A stretch of DNA of 64,000 bases from Pseudomonas sp. ABC1 (GTDB taxonomy: Bacteria > Pseudomonadota > Gammaproteobacteria > Pseudomonadales > Pseudomonadaceae). The notes under the pieces are model-generated. The model had not been told where the DNA came from, did no database searches, and was given only the letters and a program-made list of their open reading frames with translations. The stretch spans positions 3,971,897-4,035,896 of the forward strand of contig NZ_CP058349.1 of NCBI RefSeq assembly GCF_013395055.1, given 5' to 3'. Positions 25,149-34,981 of the stretch are shown piece after piece. The number at the start of each line of letters is the position of its first letter. Within the stretch, counting starts at the first letter, position 1. A program made the position numbers and the translations under genes.

Positions 25149-25886
25149 ATGTTCAACAAATCAGTCACTCCGACTCGCGCACGAGACGAAGGCGAGAAGC
25201 CTTTTTGGATCTCCTTCGCTGACTTGATGACAGCGATGATGATTCTGTTCCTGGTGGTCATGGTGGCGTCACTGAGCTCGGTGACTCAGCGTATTCAGCA
25301 GGCCGAGCAGGGGGAGAAGCAGCGTGGTAAGGACATCGCCCGGCTGTGTGAGGATTTGCAGCTCAAGGCGAAGAACCGCAACCAGACCATCGTGGTGGAT
25401 TGCCGAGATAACCGCATAAGCTTCGGCGAAGCGGGCCGCTTTGGACAAAACCAGTATTTCCTCAACGAAAAAGGCCAGCAGGCGTTGCAGGACGTGGTGC
25501 CGTTGGTGCTGGATGCCGCCGACAGTGAAGAAGGGCGCAAGTGGCTCAAACAGGTGGTGATCGAGGGCTTTACCGATACCGACGGCTCTTACTTGTATAA
25601 CCTGCATCTGTCATTGCAGCGTTCGGAGTGGGTGATGTGCAGCTTGCTCGACAGTCGCAGTCCTGTGCAGCAAGGGCTTTCGGTTGAGCGTCAGCAACAA
25701 ATTCGTTCGATGTTCCTAGCCGGTGGGGTGTCGTTCAACAACGCGAAAGAAAGCAAGGAAGAGAGCCGGCGGGTGGAGCTGCGTATGCAGTTCTTTGGGT
25801 TGAAGGATAAGGAGCATGCAACCACTGAAGAGGCACCGGTGTTCGCTACAACGGCACTAGAAAAATGCTCGTTGGAGATGCGCTAG
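25149..25886 (+). CDS. zorB: Zorya type I motor protein ZorB
   Basis: A 245-residue MotB/OmpA-like protein. One transmembrane helix (about residues 21-42, ISFADLMTAMMILFLVVMVA) contains D25, in the position of the proton-carrying Asp of MotB-type stators. A periplasmic OmpA-like peptidoglycan-binding domain follows (VVIEGFTDTDGSYLYNLHLS, about 135-155). It completes the ZorAB motor anchored to the cell wall. Fourteen bases separate it from zorA; its TAG stop directly abuts the zorC ATG. Confidence 0.93.
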   Translation: MFNKSVTPTRARDEGEKPFWISFADLMTAMMILFLVVMVASLSSVTQRIQQAEQGEKQRGKDIARLCEDLQLKAKNRNQTIVVDCRDNRISFGEAGRFGQNQYFLNEKGQQALQDVVPLVLDAADSEEGRKWLKQVVIEGFTDTDGSYLYNLHLSLQRSEWVMCSLLDSRSPVQQGLSVERQQQIRSMFLAGGVSFNNAKESKEESRRVELRMQFFGLKDKEHATTEEAPVFATTALEKCSLEMR

Positions 25887-27521
25887 ATGAGCCGAGCATT
25901 GTCATCGTTGACCTCTGCCATTGCTCAAGGCCTGCAGCGCCAGCACGAGCGCACGGTGGATACCGGTCTTAGCGGGCTGGCTGCCTTGAAACGTGCTGGC
26001 GTTGAGTTGGCACGGCGATTTGATCTGGCTGAGAAAGCCTTGGTGCCACCGCGCGAGAAGCGCCTGTTGGCGCTCAATAAGTTCAAGCGAGAACAGCCGC
26101 TGACGTCTTTGGAGTGGCGCTTGGTGTTTGCTGGGCTGGCCGACGATGACGAAGTGAGTCTGCCGGTGTTGGAAGACGATCAGCTCTTTGGCCGGGTGCA
26201 TCAGGAGGTGGTCGGGCGGATCGAGCGACAGACGCTCACTCGACGCGACTGGTTGGCGCTTTGCTTCAGCTACTTCGGCTATGACGAAGACAAGCCCGAC
26301 GACAATCTCAACTGGTGTCTGCTGCGTGAGGATATCGATCACGGATTTGACGCGGTTAAGCAGCGTTTAGGCCGCGAGAAGGAGTGGATGCGGATCGTGG
26401 CCCATTACCGCGAATTGTTTGGTGAGGGGGCTGGATCTCAGTTGGCTGAGGAGATTTTTGAGGGCAAGGTTCATGATCTCTCCGCATTGCAGGCGATCGC
26501 GCAGATCCCCGATAACAGCTGGCTATGGCGGCGTATTTTTGCGGTGCTGTTGTCGCGCATCTTCAACCTGGACGACGCTACCTTTTTGCAGCGTTTGCCT
26601 GAGCTCGTGCAGCTCGGTCAGTTGAACACGCGTTATCTCAATGATGTGCTGAGTGCCTGCCTGACCCGTTACTACCACTCCCGCTATCGGGAGCAGTCTT
26701 CTTCGTTGCTCAAGCAGGCAGCCCTGGAGCACTGGGGTAGCCCACAGATGCGTTCCAAGCAGAATGCCTGGCTGCAGTATGTGGAGCAGCCGGTGTGTGC
26801 GATGGTGGTGGCCTGGTTTGCCAAGGAAGACCTGGAGCACTTCTTCACCTTGCTTAAGGGCGAGGCGGAGGTCGATCAGTCACGCCTGTTCTACTGGCTG
26901 CGCTTTGCCAATCAGATGAGCTACACGCGCATTGTGATGAGTAGTGATGCCTGGCATGACCGGGGCAGTGACTTTGTGGCTTTCCGGGAGAAGAACAAGG
27001 GGCGTTTGAGTCAGCTAACTGGCGGGCCTAGCCATAACAATGCCGTGGTGATGCAGATCGGAAACTACTTTTTCGTGGAGTTTTCCGGTACGGGAAACGC
27101 CTGTTACGTGTATCGAGCTGACGTGGCGCCGTTCAACCCGGATAAGAGCGTGCTGGGCCTGGCTACAGAACTGAAACAGCCAACTCGTGCGCTGAAACGT
27201 ATGTCGCACTCACCGGCACCTCGCCGCCACAATTTGGTTGAGGGATGGTTGGATAAGTTCGATGTAGAGCTACGGAGGCTGGGAATCGTGCCGCATTTAG
27301 CTGGCAGTAGTTCTGTTTCGCCAAAGGCCGCTAGCAATTCGCTAGAGGCTCAGCTTGCTGAGCTGCTTTCGTCTGTGCAGTATCAAGTGTTTGATAATCG
27401 CAGCAAGGGCGGTGCCTATCAGATCAAGCTGGCGCGTGATGACGCCCGTGCCAAGACCGCTCTGTTGCGACTGGGGTTCAAACCCGTGAATAACCATCCG
27501 CTGCTGTTCTGGAGGAGCTGA
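25887..27521 (+). CDS. zorC: Zorya type I effector ZorC (EH-signature protein)
   Basis: A 544-residue soluble protein in the position and size range of ZorC. It shows the alpha-helical EH-signature type region in its second half (LFYWLRFANQMSYTRIVMSS, then MQIGNYFFVEFSGTGNACYV). ZorC is reported to bind DNA and act with ZorD when the motor senses phage entry. No nuclease or ATPase motif is seen. It follows zorB without a gap and its stop shares one base with the zorD start. Confidence 0.9.
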   Translation: MSRALSSLTSAIAQGLQRQHERTVDTGLSGLAALKRAGVELARRFDLAEKALVPPREKRLLALNKFKREQPLTSLEWRLVFAGLADDDEVSLPVLEDDQLFGRVHQEVVGRIERQTLTRRDWLALCFSYFGYDEDKPDDNLNWCLLREDIDHGFDAVKQRLGREKEWMRIVAHYRELFGEGAGSQLAEEIFEGKVHDLSALQAIAQIPDNSWLWRRIFAVLLSRIFNLDDATFLQRLPELVQLGQLNTRYLNDVLSACLTRYYHSRYREQSSSLLKQAALEHWGSPQMRSKQNAWLQYVEQPVCAMVVAWFAKEDLEHFFTLLKGEAEVDQSRLFYWLRFANQMSYTRIVMSSDAWHDRGSDFVAFREKNKGRLSQLTGGPSHNNAVVMQIGNYFFVEFSGTGNACYVYRADVAPFNPDKSVLGLATELKQPTRALKRMSHSPAPRRHNLVEGWLDKFDVELRRLGIVPHLAGSSSVSPKAASNSLEAQLAELLSSVQYQVFDNRSKGGAYQIKLARDDARAKTALLRLGFKPVNNHPLLFWRS

Positions 27522-30500
27522 TGCTCAAGCGATTTTTCTCAGGGAAGGGGCCGCGGACACAGCAAGCTGTTGCAGCACCCGTGGTTTGGGATGTGGAGCA
27601 GCAGGGGCTTTGCTATGCACTAAGCCTGGCCAATGAGGATGCGTATTGGCAGCTGGCCGCGTACCTGGATCAGCTGTTTGAGGAGGACTTTGCTTCCCAG
27701 CTAAGCGACCGTTGGTTGCTACCCTGGGACTCGCTTTATCAGCTATTGGATGACCCTGAGCACGCCAGTAGCTTGCCGTTGCTCGGCTTACCTGCGTTGT
27801 CGACGCTACAGCCGCAACTGACTAGCCAAGGTAGTTTAGCGGAGGCCGGTTTCAAGGTTTTCCAGACATGGCGCGATCCTGCTAGCGGCGCTCCCTTTGA
27901 GGTTGAGCGCTGTGGTGCCGTTGTGCGAGTTGCTGGTGGAGTTGAGTTGTTGCCGCGGACTGTCTGGGAGCTGCTACAGGCCGTGCGTGCCTTGCATGCT
28001 ACGCAGCAGGTGTCTCCGGGGGAGACAACCAATCAGCTCGGCTGGTCGAACATTCGCAAGCTGGCCAAACGGGCGGGGGCGGGGATGGATGGCTTCCTCG
28101 ATAAGACCGTTGTGGTCAAGCCGCAGAGCCTCAAGTTAAACCCTCGCAAACGGATGGTCGGCACCACGCCGGTTATTGAGTTGGATGTGGCTTTTGATGC
28201 CCAACCCAGCAACTGGCTTGCGAGCTTTGATGCCTACAAGCAAGTGCAGGACAGCTACCGTGTACCGAGCGAGGATGGTTCGGTAACGCATGTACTCATC
28301 GAACCTGAGGTGAAGGCGGTGCTGGAGTCGGTGCGTGCGCTGCCAGGGCGTCGCATTGCTGGAGACGAGGCCGTTTCCCTGCTGCGTAACCCCTTCAGCT
28401 TTATTGGGGATGACGCAGCTAAGGTGGTGGACTCGGATGAGTACCAGAGCGCGTTGGCTGATGAGGGGATCTACTTCCACCGTTTCCGTCTTGAACCGAA
28501 GTTGGCTGAAGACACGAAGACAATCCAATCGGTTGAGCTGCTTCTGGAGCCTATCTCCGCTACGCCGCTGCCTGAAGTGGTGTTGAGTTTTAGCGCGGCC
28601 CATGAGTTGGCGCCTTTTGTACATGCGCTTGAGGTGAACGTGGCGGCTGGTTTGCCCGCGAGCTCATGGCAGGGGCATGAGCTGGAATTGAGCGATTTCG
28701 ATTTGGTGCAGCTGACAGGTATCAAGGATCTCCTACGCGGCTGGCAGCGTCAGGCTGACGGCAAAACCTTTGAGGCAGTGATCGATCTTTCCTCCTACGG
28801 TGATCGTGTAGTGGGTATCGGTGAGGCGGAGCGTATTACATCACCGTTCCTCGTCAAGGAGGCGACGGAGAACTGGTTGCCTGCTGAAATCAAAGACCTG
28901 GGTGTCGATGCGGAGCTGCTGGGTAAATGGGACGCCGCTAATCGAGAGCATTTCGAGGAGTTTGAGCACCTCCTTGATGAAGCCCGTGCCGCGGGTGATG
29001 AGACCGTCCCTCTGCCAGGTACGGATTTGTCGCTGCCGCTCAAGGCGGCTGAGCAGCTGTTCGGCACCTGGTCGAAGAAGCTCAATCCAGTCGAAGCACT
29101 TTCCTCCCTTGGTACCATCAAGGCGGTGCGTGCGGTGCTGCAAATTGAGAACAACATCGAAGAGGCGACTTACGCGGAACGTCGTGAGGCGGCGCTACTA
29201 GCGGGGCATCAGGCTCACGCCGATCTACCGGAGTTGTTGCGTCCCGAAATCCAATTGCGGGAGCACCAGTTGAAAGGTGTGGCCTGGATGCAGCACCTAT
29301 TCGGCCTCTCGCCCACTCATGTTGCTGGGTGCCTGCTGGCGGATGACATGGGCCTGGGTAAAACCATCCAGCTGCTGACCTTTCTGGTGTGGTACCTGGA
29401 GAAAAATCCAGACGACAAACCCACCCTGATCGTTGCTCCAGTGTCGTTGTTGGATAACTGGGAGCGTGAGCTTGAGCGCTTCTTCTATGCAGATGCATTG
29501 TCTGTATTGAAGTTGTATGGCGGCGCGCTGAGTGCGGTTAAGTTCAAGAAGGAAGAGATTCCGGATGACCTCAGGGCGAAAGGTATCAAGAACCTGCTGC
29601 GCCCCGGCTGGATAGGCAATGCACGTATCGTACTGACCACCTACGAGACATTGCGCGATCAGGAGTTCTCCCTGGCCATGCAGCAGTGGTCGATCGTAGT
29701 CTGCGATGAGGCGCAGAAGCTCAAGAACCCGGCGGCGCTGATTACCCAGGCGGCGAAAGCTATCCCGGCGCGTTTCCGTGTGGCGTGTACTGGCACCCCG
29801 GTAGAGAACACGCTGATCGATCTGTGGTGCCTGTTTGACTTCATTCAGCCTGGCTTTTTGGGCGGTTTGAATCAGTTTGGCCGAGAGTATCAGCGGCCCA
29901 TCGAGGCTGGTGTTGAGCGTGATAGTGGCGCTTTGGAACGTCTGCGGGAACTCATTGAGCCGCAAACGTTACGGCGTACCAAGCAGGATGTGGCCAAGGA
30001 TCTGCCAGCCAAGCGGGTGGATAAAGTGTGCCGGACGCTCAGCATGCATGCGCTGCAGCGCAGTTTGTATTTGTCCGAAGTGGCCAGCTACAGCCAGAAG
30101 CAGCAAATGCAAGAACTGCTCGGACAGAAGGAGAGCGGCATGCTTGGGCTGTTACATCGTCTCAAGTTGGTTTGCGCGCATCCTTACAGCGTGCAGCCAG
30201 ATCAGCGGCTGCGTGACCATTCACCGAAGCTGCAGTGGCTGCTGCAAACGCTGGAAGGTATCAAGCGCGCAGGCAATGGCGACAAGGTCATTGTGTTTAG
30301 CGAATTGCGCGATATTCAGCGTGAGTTGCAGCATGCCATCCATGAGCGCTTTGGCTTTAAGCCCACCGTGATCAACGGCGATACCAGCACCAGCAGCCAG
30401 AGTGCGCAAAGCCGGCAGAAGCTCATCGATCAGTTCCAGCAACAGCCTGGGTTCTCGGTGATCATCCTTTCCACCGTGGCTGTGGGCTTCGGCGTGAACG

Positions 30501-30766
30501 TGCAAGCGGCTAACCACGTCATCCATTTCACTCGTTGCTGGAATCCAGCCAAAGAGGATCAGGCAACTGACCGTGCCTATCGCATTGGCCAGGAGAAGGA
30601 TGTGTATGTTTACTACCCCACGGTGCTGGATAACTGCATGCAGACCTTCGAGGCGACGTTGGATCAGTTGCTGGAAAAGCGCCGGGCTCTGGCGCAAGAC
30701 ATGCTGCATGGCGCTTCGGAGATTCAGGTGGCGGAGTTTGGTGAGTTGCTGAGGGTTCAGGGATGA
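27521..30766 (+). CDS. zorD: Zorya type I effector ZorD (SNF2-type helicase/nuclease)
   Basis: A 1,081-residue protein with a SNF2-family ATPase in its C-terminal half: DDMGLGKT (608-615), DEAQ (729-732), TGTPVEN, and a C-terminal helicase lobe with VGFGVNVQAAN and QATDRAYRIGQEKDV. The N-terminal 550 residues have no motif recognised here; in type I ZorD this part regulates the ATPase and nuclease activity. It is the expected DNA-degrading effector of Zorya. An ATGA overlap couples it to the McrB-like gene, so Zorya and the next module share one transcript. Confidence 0.93.
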   Translation: MLKRFFSGKGPRTQQAVAAPVVWDVEQQGLCYALSLANEDAYWQLAAYLDQLFEEDFASQLSDRWLLPWDSLYQLLDDPEHASSLPLLGLPALSTLQPQLTSQGSLAEAGFKVFQTWRDPASGAPFEVERCGAVVRVAGGVELLPRTVWELLQAVRALHATQQVSPGETTNQLGWSNIRKLAKRAGAGMDGFLDKTVVVKPQSLKLNPRKRMVGTTPVIELDVAFDAQPSNWLASFDAYKQVQDSYRVPSEDGSVTHVLIEPEVKAVLESVRALPGRRIAGDEAVSLLRNPFSFIGDDAAKVVDSDEYQSALADEGIYFHRFRLEPKLAEDTKTIQSVELLLEPISATPLPEVVLSFSAAHELAPFVHALEVNVAAGLPASSWQGHELELSDFDLVQLTGIKDLLRGWQRQADGKTFEAVIDLSSYGDRVVGIGEAERITSPFLVKEATENWLPAEIKDLGVDAELLGKWDAANREHFEEFEHLLDEARAAGDETVPLPGTDLSLPLKAAEQLFGTWSKKLNPVEALSSLGTIKAVRAVLQIENNIEEATYAERREAALLAGHQAHADLPELLRPEIQLREHQLKGVAWMQHLFGLSPTHVAGCLLADDMGLGKTIQLLTFLVWYLEKNPDDKPTLIVAPVSLLDNWERELERFFYADALSVLKLYGGALSAVKFKKEEIPDDLRAKGIKNLLRPGWIGNARIVLTTYETLRDQEFSLAMQQWSIVVCDEAQKLKNPAALITQAAKAIPARFRVACTGTPVENTLIDLWCLFDFIQPGFLGGLNQFGREYQRPIEAGVERDSGALERLRELIEPQTLRRTKQDVAKDLPAKRVDKVCRTLSMHALQRSLYLSEVASYSQKQQMQELLGQKESGMLGLLHRLKLVCAHPYSVQPDQRLRDHSPKLQWLLQTLEGIKRAGNGDKVIVFSELRDIQRELQHAIHERFGFKPTVINGDTSTSSQSAQSRQKLIDQFQQQPGFSVIILSTVAVGFGVNVQAANHVIHFTRCWNPAKEDQATDRAYRIGQEKDVYVYYPTVLDNCMQTFEATLDQLLEKRRALAQDMLHGASEIQVAEFGELLRVQG

Positions 30767-33630
30767 ATGAGCCCATCGGGGAACGCGAAGCTCTGTGGCA
30801 AAATTTTTTGCAGCGTTGGCCGCTGGAGTCGCTGGCGAATATGACGCTGGAGCAGTACACCCGGGCGGGCGATCAAGACTGCTTCGTTTACTGGCTCGAG
30901 TCGTGGACGGAATCGCTGGGTTCGATCTGGGGAGGCTCGGCGTTTAAGTTCGGGGTCTATTCGCGCCGTGACCAGAGCGAGAAGGTGAGTGATAACGAGC
31001 GATCCTATTCGACAGATTACGCGTGGTACAGCCAGTACGGGGCTACGGCTGAAGAGGCCTTTATTCAGGTGCTCGGTCAGATTGTACTGATTGCTCAGGC
31101 GGCTCGACGCGGAGATTTGGAAGCGGTGGAGCAGGCCCGTTTAGGGCCTGCCCTGAAGTGGAAGTTGGCCTTTCTCTATCAGCGTCCGGATCAACCTTGT
31201 GTGCTGCCGATCTATGGTTTGCGATTTCTGCGCGCTGCTATTGGTCAGCCTACTGTTTGGGCTGCTCCTACATTGCAAAGTGAACTGCTAGCCGCACGCG
31301 GCGAGCAAAACCTGTTTGCTTATGCTGATACCTGCTGGACTACTGCGACAGCCTGGTTACAGGCACAGGCAGTGGGGGAGCAGGTTCTGGCATATCTAAA
31401 TGAACAGCCAGAGCGTTTTACTCCGATCAATACCAATCAGAAGGTCGCGGGTTTCCGCCTGATTAATGAGCGTCAGCTGGCGATCATTCGAGAAGGAAAG
31501 AAACTCACTCTTTTCGTGGCCCCCGGCATCTGGTTGGACTCACTGAGCGAGCCCCCATTAAGTTGTGATCACTATCCGCCTGAACGTAACCGCAACAGCA
31601 ACCTGAACTCCTGTGCTCCGGATTTGGCCAATGGCCATGAGGCTGTGTGCGTTACCTTAAGCGGGGTCGAGGCCTTTGAAGCGTTCTGCAGTGCTTATGA
31701 GGGTTCTGAATTGAACGGTATTGCTAAATCTCTTGCTTCTGAAGGAACCACGACTATGTCTGGAGCGCCTCTCAACCAGATCCTGTTTGGCCCGCCTGGC
31801 ACAGGCAAAACCTACGCGACCATCGAGGCTGCTCTTCAGGTGCTCGATCCGACCTACCTCCACGAACATCAGAGCAACCGCACTGCACTCAAACAACGCT
31901 TCGATGAGCTAATAGAGCAGGATCGTATCCGCTTTGTCACCTTCCACCAGAGCTTTAGCTACGAAGACTTTGTGGAGGGTCTGCGGGCAACAACCGACGA
32001 GGCTAGTGGGCAGCTGCGCTATGCGGTAGTGGATGGGGTGTTTAAGTCGCTCTGTGAAGCGGCAGCAGCTAAGGTGACGCAGCAGGCTGAGGCGCCGACG
32101 GAGGTGGGGCAGCGGCGAATCTGGAAAATGTCGCTAGGAAATACCTTGGGTGAGGATGCCAGCATCTATCAGGAATGCCTGTTCGGTGGTTATGTGCTGC
32201 TGGGTTACGGGGGAGCTATCAACTTCTCGGGTTGCTCAAACCGTCAGCAAGTCCAGGCGCGTTTTGCCGAGGCTGGTGTGGTGCCGGCTAACCCGGCTAC
32301 AGACTACGCTATCACCAGCGTTACCGCCTTCGTCAGCAGGATGGCGGTAGGTGATTTGATTGTGGTGTCCGACGGCAACTTTAAGTTTCGCGCCATCGGC
32401 GAGGTGACAGGAGATTACCAGTTCAAGCCGCACACGGAATTTGAGGCCGACTATTCGCAACTGCGTCCGGTGAAGTGGTTGCGGCAGTACCAGCCCTCGT
32501 TGCCACATACCGAGCTGCTCAATGGCCAGTTTAGTCAGATGACTCTTTACGAGCTGCGTGAGCCAACCTTAAATCGAGATAAGCTCAAGACCCTGTTGGG
32601 CACTCCTGACGCTAGCGCTGGCAGATTGCTGCATGTGGGGCAGCGTTTTGGCCAAGGTTATGTGGTGCGTAGCCTTGGCCAGGATGTGGTGGAGTTCGAT
32701 AAGCCCAGGGGCGGAGTATTGCCGCTACCTCTGAGCTTGTTGCGGCAGTTGCTTGATTATGTGCGCAGCGGTCAGATTAACGTGGAGGATATTCGCCAAG
32801 GGCGGGTCTTCGAAAAGGTCGCCGAGGCCGAAATCGAGAAATACATCGTCAATGGCTACCAAAGCTTGTTCGCGGCTATGGTTGAGCAACTGATAAAGCC
32901 GCAGCAAAGCACGGCACTGGCTGATGCACGGGTGCTGGTGATCGATGAGATCAACCGCGGCAACATTTCGCGCGTTTTTGGTGAGCTGATCACGCTGATT
33001 GAGCCGTCCAAGCGCGCGTGTGCGGATGAGGCGTTGTCGGTGGTGCTGCCGTACTCCAAGCAGCGCTTTAGCGTGCCGAGCAATCTGTACTTGATCGGCA
33101 CCATGAATACCGCTGACCGCTCCTTAGCCGGGCTGGATATTGCTCTGCGGCGTCGCTTCGTATTCCGCGAAATGCCTCCTCAGCCTCAGTTGCTCGATGA
33201 CATCGAGGTTGCAGGGGTGGGTGTTGGCCAACTGCTACGAGTGATGAACCAGCGTATAGAGGTGCTGCTGGATCGAGATCATTGTCTGGGGCATGCCTAC
33301 TTTATGCCGCTGAAGGACGATGCTTCGTTGGCGCGGCTGGAGGCAATCTTCCGCAACCAAATTCTGCCGCTGCTGCAGGAGTATTTCTTCGAGGACTGGC
33401 AGCGTATCCAGTGGGTGCTCAACGATCACCGCAAGCCTACGGCCGACCGATTCGTGGATCAGGACAGGCAGGATATGGCTGCTTTGTTTGGCAACATTAG
33501 CGTGCTTGCCCAAGGTGGGGGGTGGCGGATCAATGAGGCGGCGTTCCAGCGGGTTTCTGCGTATGCGGGTGTCATTGCGGTGCAGGCCAAGGTCGAGGCC
33601 CAAGAAGGGCTAGAGGAGGCGGATGCGTGA
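30763..33630 (+). CDS. mcrB: McrB-like AAA+ NTPase with inserted EVE-like domain
   Basis: A 955-residue protein. The AAA+ module has Walker A GPPGTGKT (343-350), Walker B VLVIDEINRGN with D728-E729, and the McrB-type sensor stretch IGTMNTADRSLAGLD. Between the two Walker motifs, residues about 450-575, is an insertion (VGDLIVVSDGNFKFRAIGEV) that looks like an EVE/PUA-type domain, known for binding modified bases. The N-terminal 330 residues are of unknown fold. With McrC it should form a modification-dependent or translocating restriction complex. The stop overlaps the GTG start of the McrC-like gene. Confidence 0.88.
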   Translation: MNEPIGEREALWQNFLQRWPLESLANMTLEQYTRAGDQDCFVYWLESWTESLGSIWGGSAFKFGVYSRRDQSEKVSDNERSYSTDYAWYSQYGATAEEAFIQVLGQIVLIAQAARRGDLEAVEQARLGPALKWKLAFLYQRPDQPCVLPIYGLRFLRAAIGQPTVWAAPTLQSELLAARGEQNLFAYADTCWTTATAWLQAQAVGEQVLAYLNEQPERFTPINTNQKVAGFRLINERQLAIIREGKKLTLFVAPGIWLDSLSEPPLSCDHYPPERNRNSNLNSCAPDLANGHEAVCVTLSGVEAFEAFCSAYEGSELNGIAKSLASEGTTTMSGAPLNQILFGPPGTGKTYATIEAALQVLDPTYLHEHQSNRTALKQRFDELIEQDRIRFVTFHQSFSYEDFVEGLRATTDEASGQLRYAVVDGVFKSLCEAAAAKVTQQAEAPTEVGQRRIWKMSLGNTLGEDASIYQECLFGGYVLLGYGGAINFSGCSNRQQVQARFAEAGVVPANPATDYAITSVTAFVSRMAVGDLIVVSDGNFKFRAIGEVTGDYQFKPHTEFEADYSQLRPVKWLRQYQPSLPHTELLNGQFSQMTLYELREPTLNRDKLKTLLGTPDASAGRLLHVGQRFGQGYVVRSLGQDVVEFDKPRGGVLPLPLSLLRQLLDYVRSGQINVEDIRQGRVFEKVAEAEIEKYIVNGYQSLFAAMVEQLIKPQQSTALADARVLVIDEINRGNISRVFGELITLIEPSKRACADEALSVVLPYSKQRFSVPSNLYLIGTMNTADRSLAGLDIALRRRFVFREMPPQPQLLDDIEVAGVGVGQLLRVMNQRIEVLLDRDHCLGHAYFMPLKDDASLARLEAIFRNQILPLLQEYFFEDWQRIQWVLNDHRKPTADRFVDQDRQDMAALFGNISVLAQGGGWRINEAAFQRVSAYAGVIAVQAKVEAQEGLEEADA

Positions 33631-34970
33631 GCGCATTCGTCACAGTGCGTGAGTACGCTCGCCTGACAACGGCGGCGGTAGCGTCCGGCAATCTCGACTG
33701 TGCGCAGATTTCCGAAAGCGCGTTCGACTGGCTCTGTGAACTGAGTGCTGGCTTCAACCGCAGCGGAGCGCCGCTGCTGCAGGTGGAAGGACGGCGTTTG
33801 CTGAAGTGGGATTCCTACGTTGGTGTGTTGGAAACGCCGTGTGGCACGCGGCTGGAGATTCTACCCAAGCATCATGAGCAGGACGATTGCCTGGTCAAGA
33901 GTCGCCAGCTGCTGCGTAAACTGATTCAACGCGCCTTGCAGCTCAAACCGCGTGAGACATCGGTAGCCAGCCTGGAGCTGTTCGATAAGCCACTCAGTGA
34001 GTGGGTGATAGGGCAGTTTCTCGCGGAGCTGGATCTATTGATAAAGCGCGGGGTGCGCTTCGACTATCGACGTATCGAGGAAGAGCAGCGCTTTCTGCGA
34101 GGCCAGCTCAATATGGTGGTACAGATGCGGCAGCCGCCGGGGCGGCAGCATCACTTTCAGATTCGCCACGATGTGTTCCTGCCGGATCGTGCCGAAAATC
34201 GCTTACTCAAGCTGGCGCTGGAGCTGGTGGCCAAAAGCACGCAGGACGCTACCAACTGGCGTTTGGCCAATGAGCTACGCGCCATGCTGGCTGAGGTGCC
34301 CGCCAGCCGGCAGGTGAGTCAGGATTTGCGTTCCTGGAGCCGTGACCGGCTGATGGCGCATTACCAGGCGATAAAGCCTTGGTGCGAGCTGATCCTCAAC
34401 CAGCAGATGCCGATAGCAGTGAGCGGCGAGTGGCGTGGTATGAGTCTGTTGTTCCCCATGGAGAAGCTGTTCGAGTGCTATGTGGAGGGCTGGTTGCGCA
34501 AGCGGTTGCTGTCGACAGCGCGGCTGACAAGCCAATCCAGTTACGAGTATCTCTGTGAACATGGCCAGGGCCGGATGTTCTGCGTGAAGCCTGATCTGCT
34601 GATTGACTCGGGAAAACAGCGCTGGATTCTGGATACCAAGTGGAAGAGGGTAGATGCACGCAAGCCCGAGAAAAACTATGACCTCAGCCAGAGTGACTTC
34701 TATCAGCTGTTCGCCTATGGCCATAAGTACCGAAATGAGCCAGGTGTACCCAAGCTGGTGCTGATTTACCCATATTGGTCGGGGCTAAAAAAGCCGCTGC
34801 CGGTTTTCGATTACGGCCAGGGTATGAGCCTCTGGGTTCTACCTTTTGACGTAGATAAAGATCGACTGTTGGGTGCTGATGCTGCCGGTATCCCGTTGAG
34901 CTATAGCAGCATCGATCAAGTAGCTGCACAAATAAGCGATCAAGAGTACGCCACAGGCAGCGCCAGGTAA
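33627..34970 (+). CDS. mcrC: McrC-like PD-(D/E)XK nuclease
   Basis: A 447-residue McrC-family protein starting at GTG, coupled to the McrB-like gene by a GTGA overlap. The N-terminal region (LEILPKHH and WVIGQFLAELDLLIKRGVRF) is typical of 5-methylcytosine restriction McrC proteins. The nuclease motif is D323 in VKPDLLI and D336-T-K338 in ILDTKWK. It should stimulate the McrB ring's NTPase and cut DNA. hsdR follows after 11 bases. Confidence 0.93.
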   Translation: MSAFVTVREYARLTTAAVASGNLDCAQISESAFDWLCELSAGFNRSGAPLLQVEGRRLLKWDSYVGVLETPCGTRLEILPKHHEQDDCLVKSRQLLRKLIQRALQLKPRETSVASLELFDKPLSEWVIGQFLAELDLLIKRGVRFDYRRIEEEQRFLRGQLNMVVQMRQPPGRQHHFQIRHDVFLPDRAENRLLKLALELVAKSTQDATNWRLANELRAMLAEVPASRQVSQDLRSWSRDRLMAHYQAIKPWCELILNQQMPIAVSGEWRGMSLLFPMEKLFECYVEGWLRKRLLSTARLTSQSSYEYLCEHGQGRMFCVKPDLLIDSGKQRWILDTKWKRVDARKPEKNYDLSQSDFYQLFAYGHKYRNEPGVPKLVLIYPYWSGLKKPLPVFDYGQGMSLWVLPFDVDKDRLLGADAAGIPLSYSSIDQVAAQISDQEYATGSAR

Positions 34971-34981
34971 GGCAGAGACGA

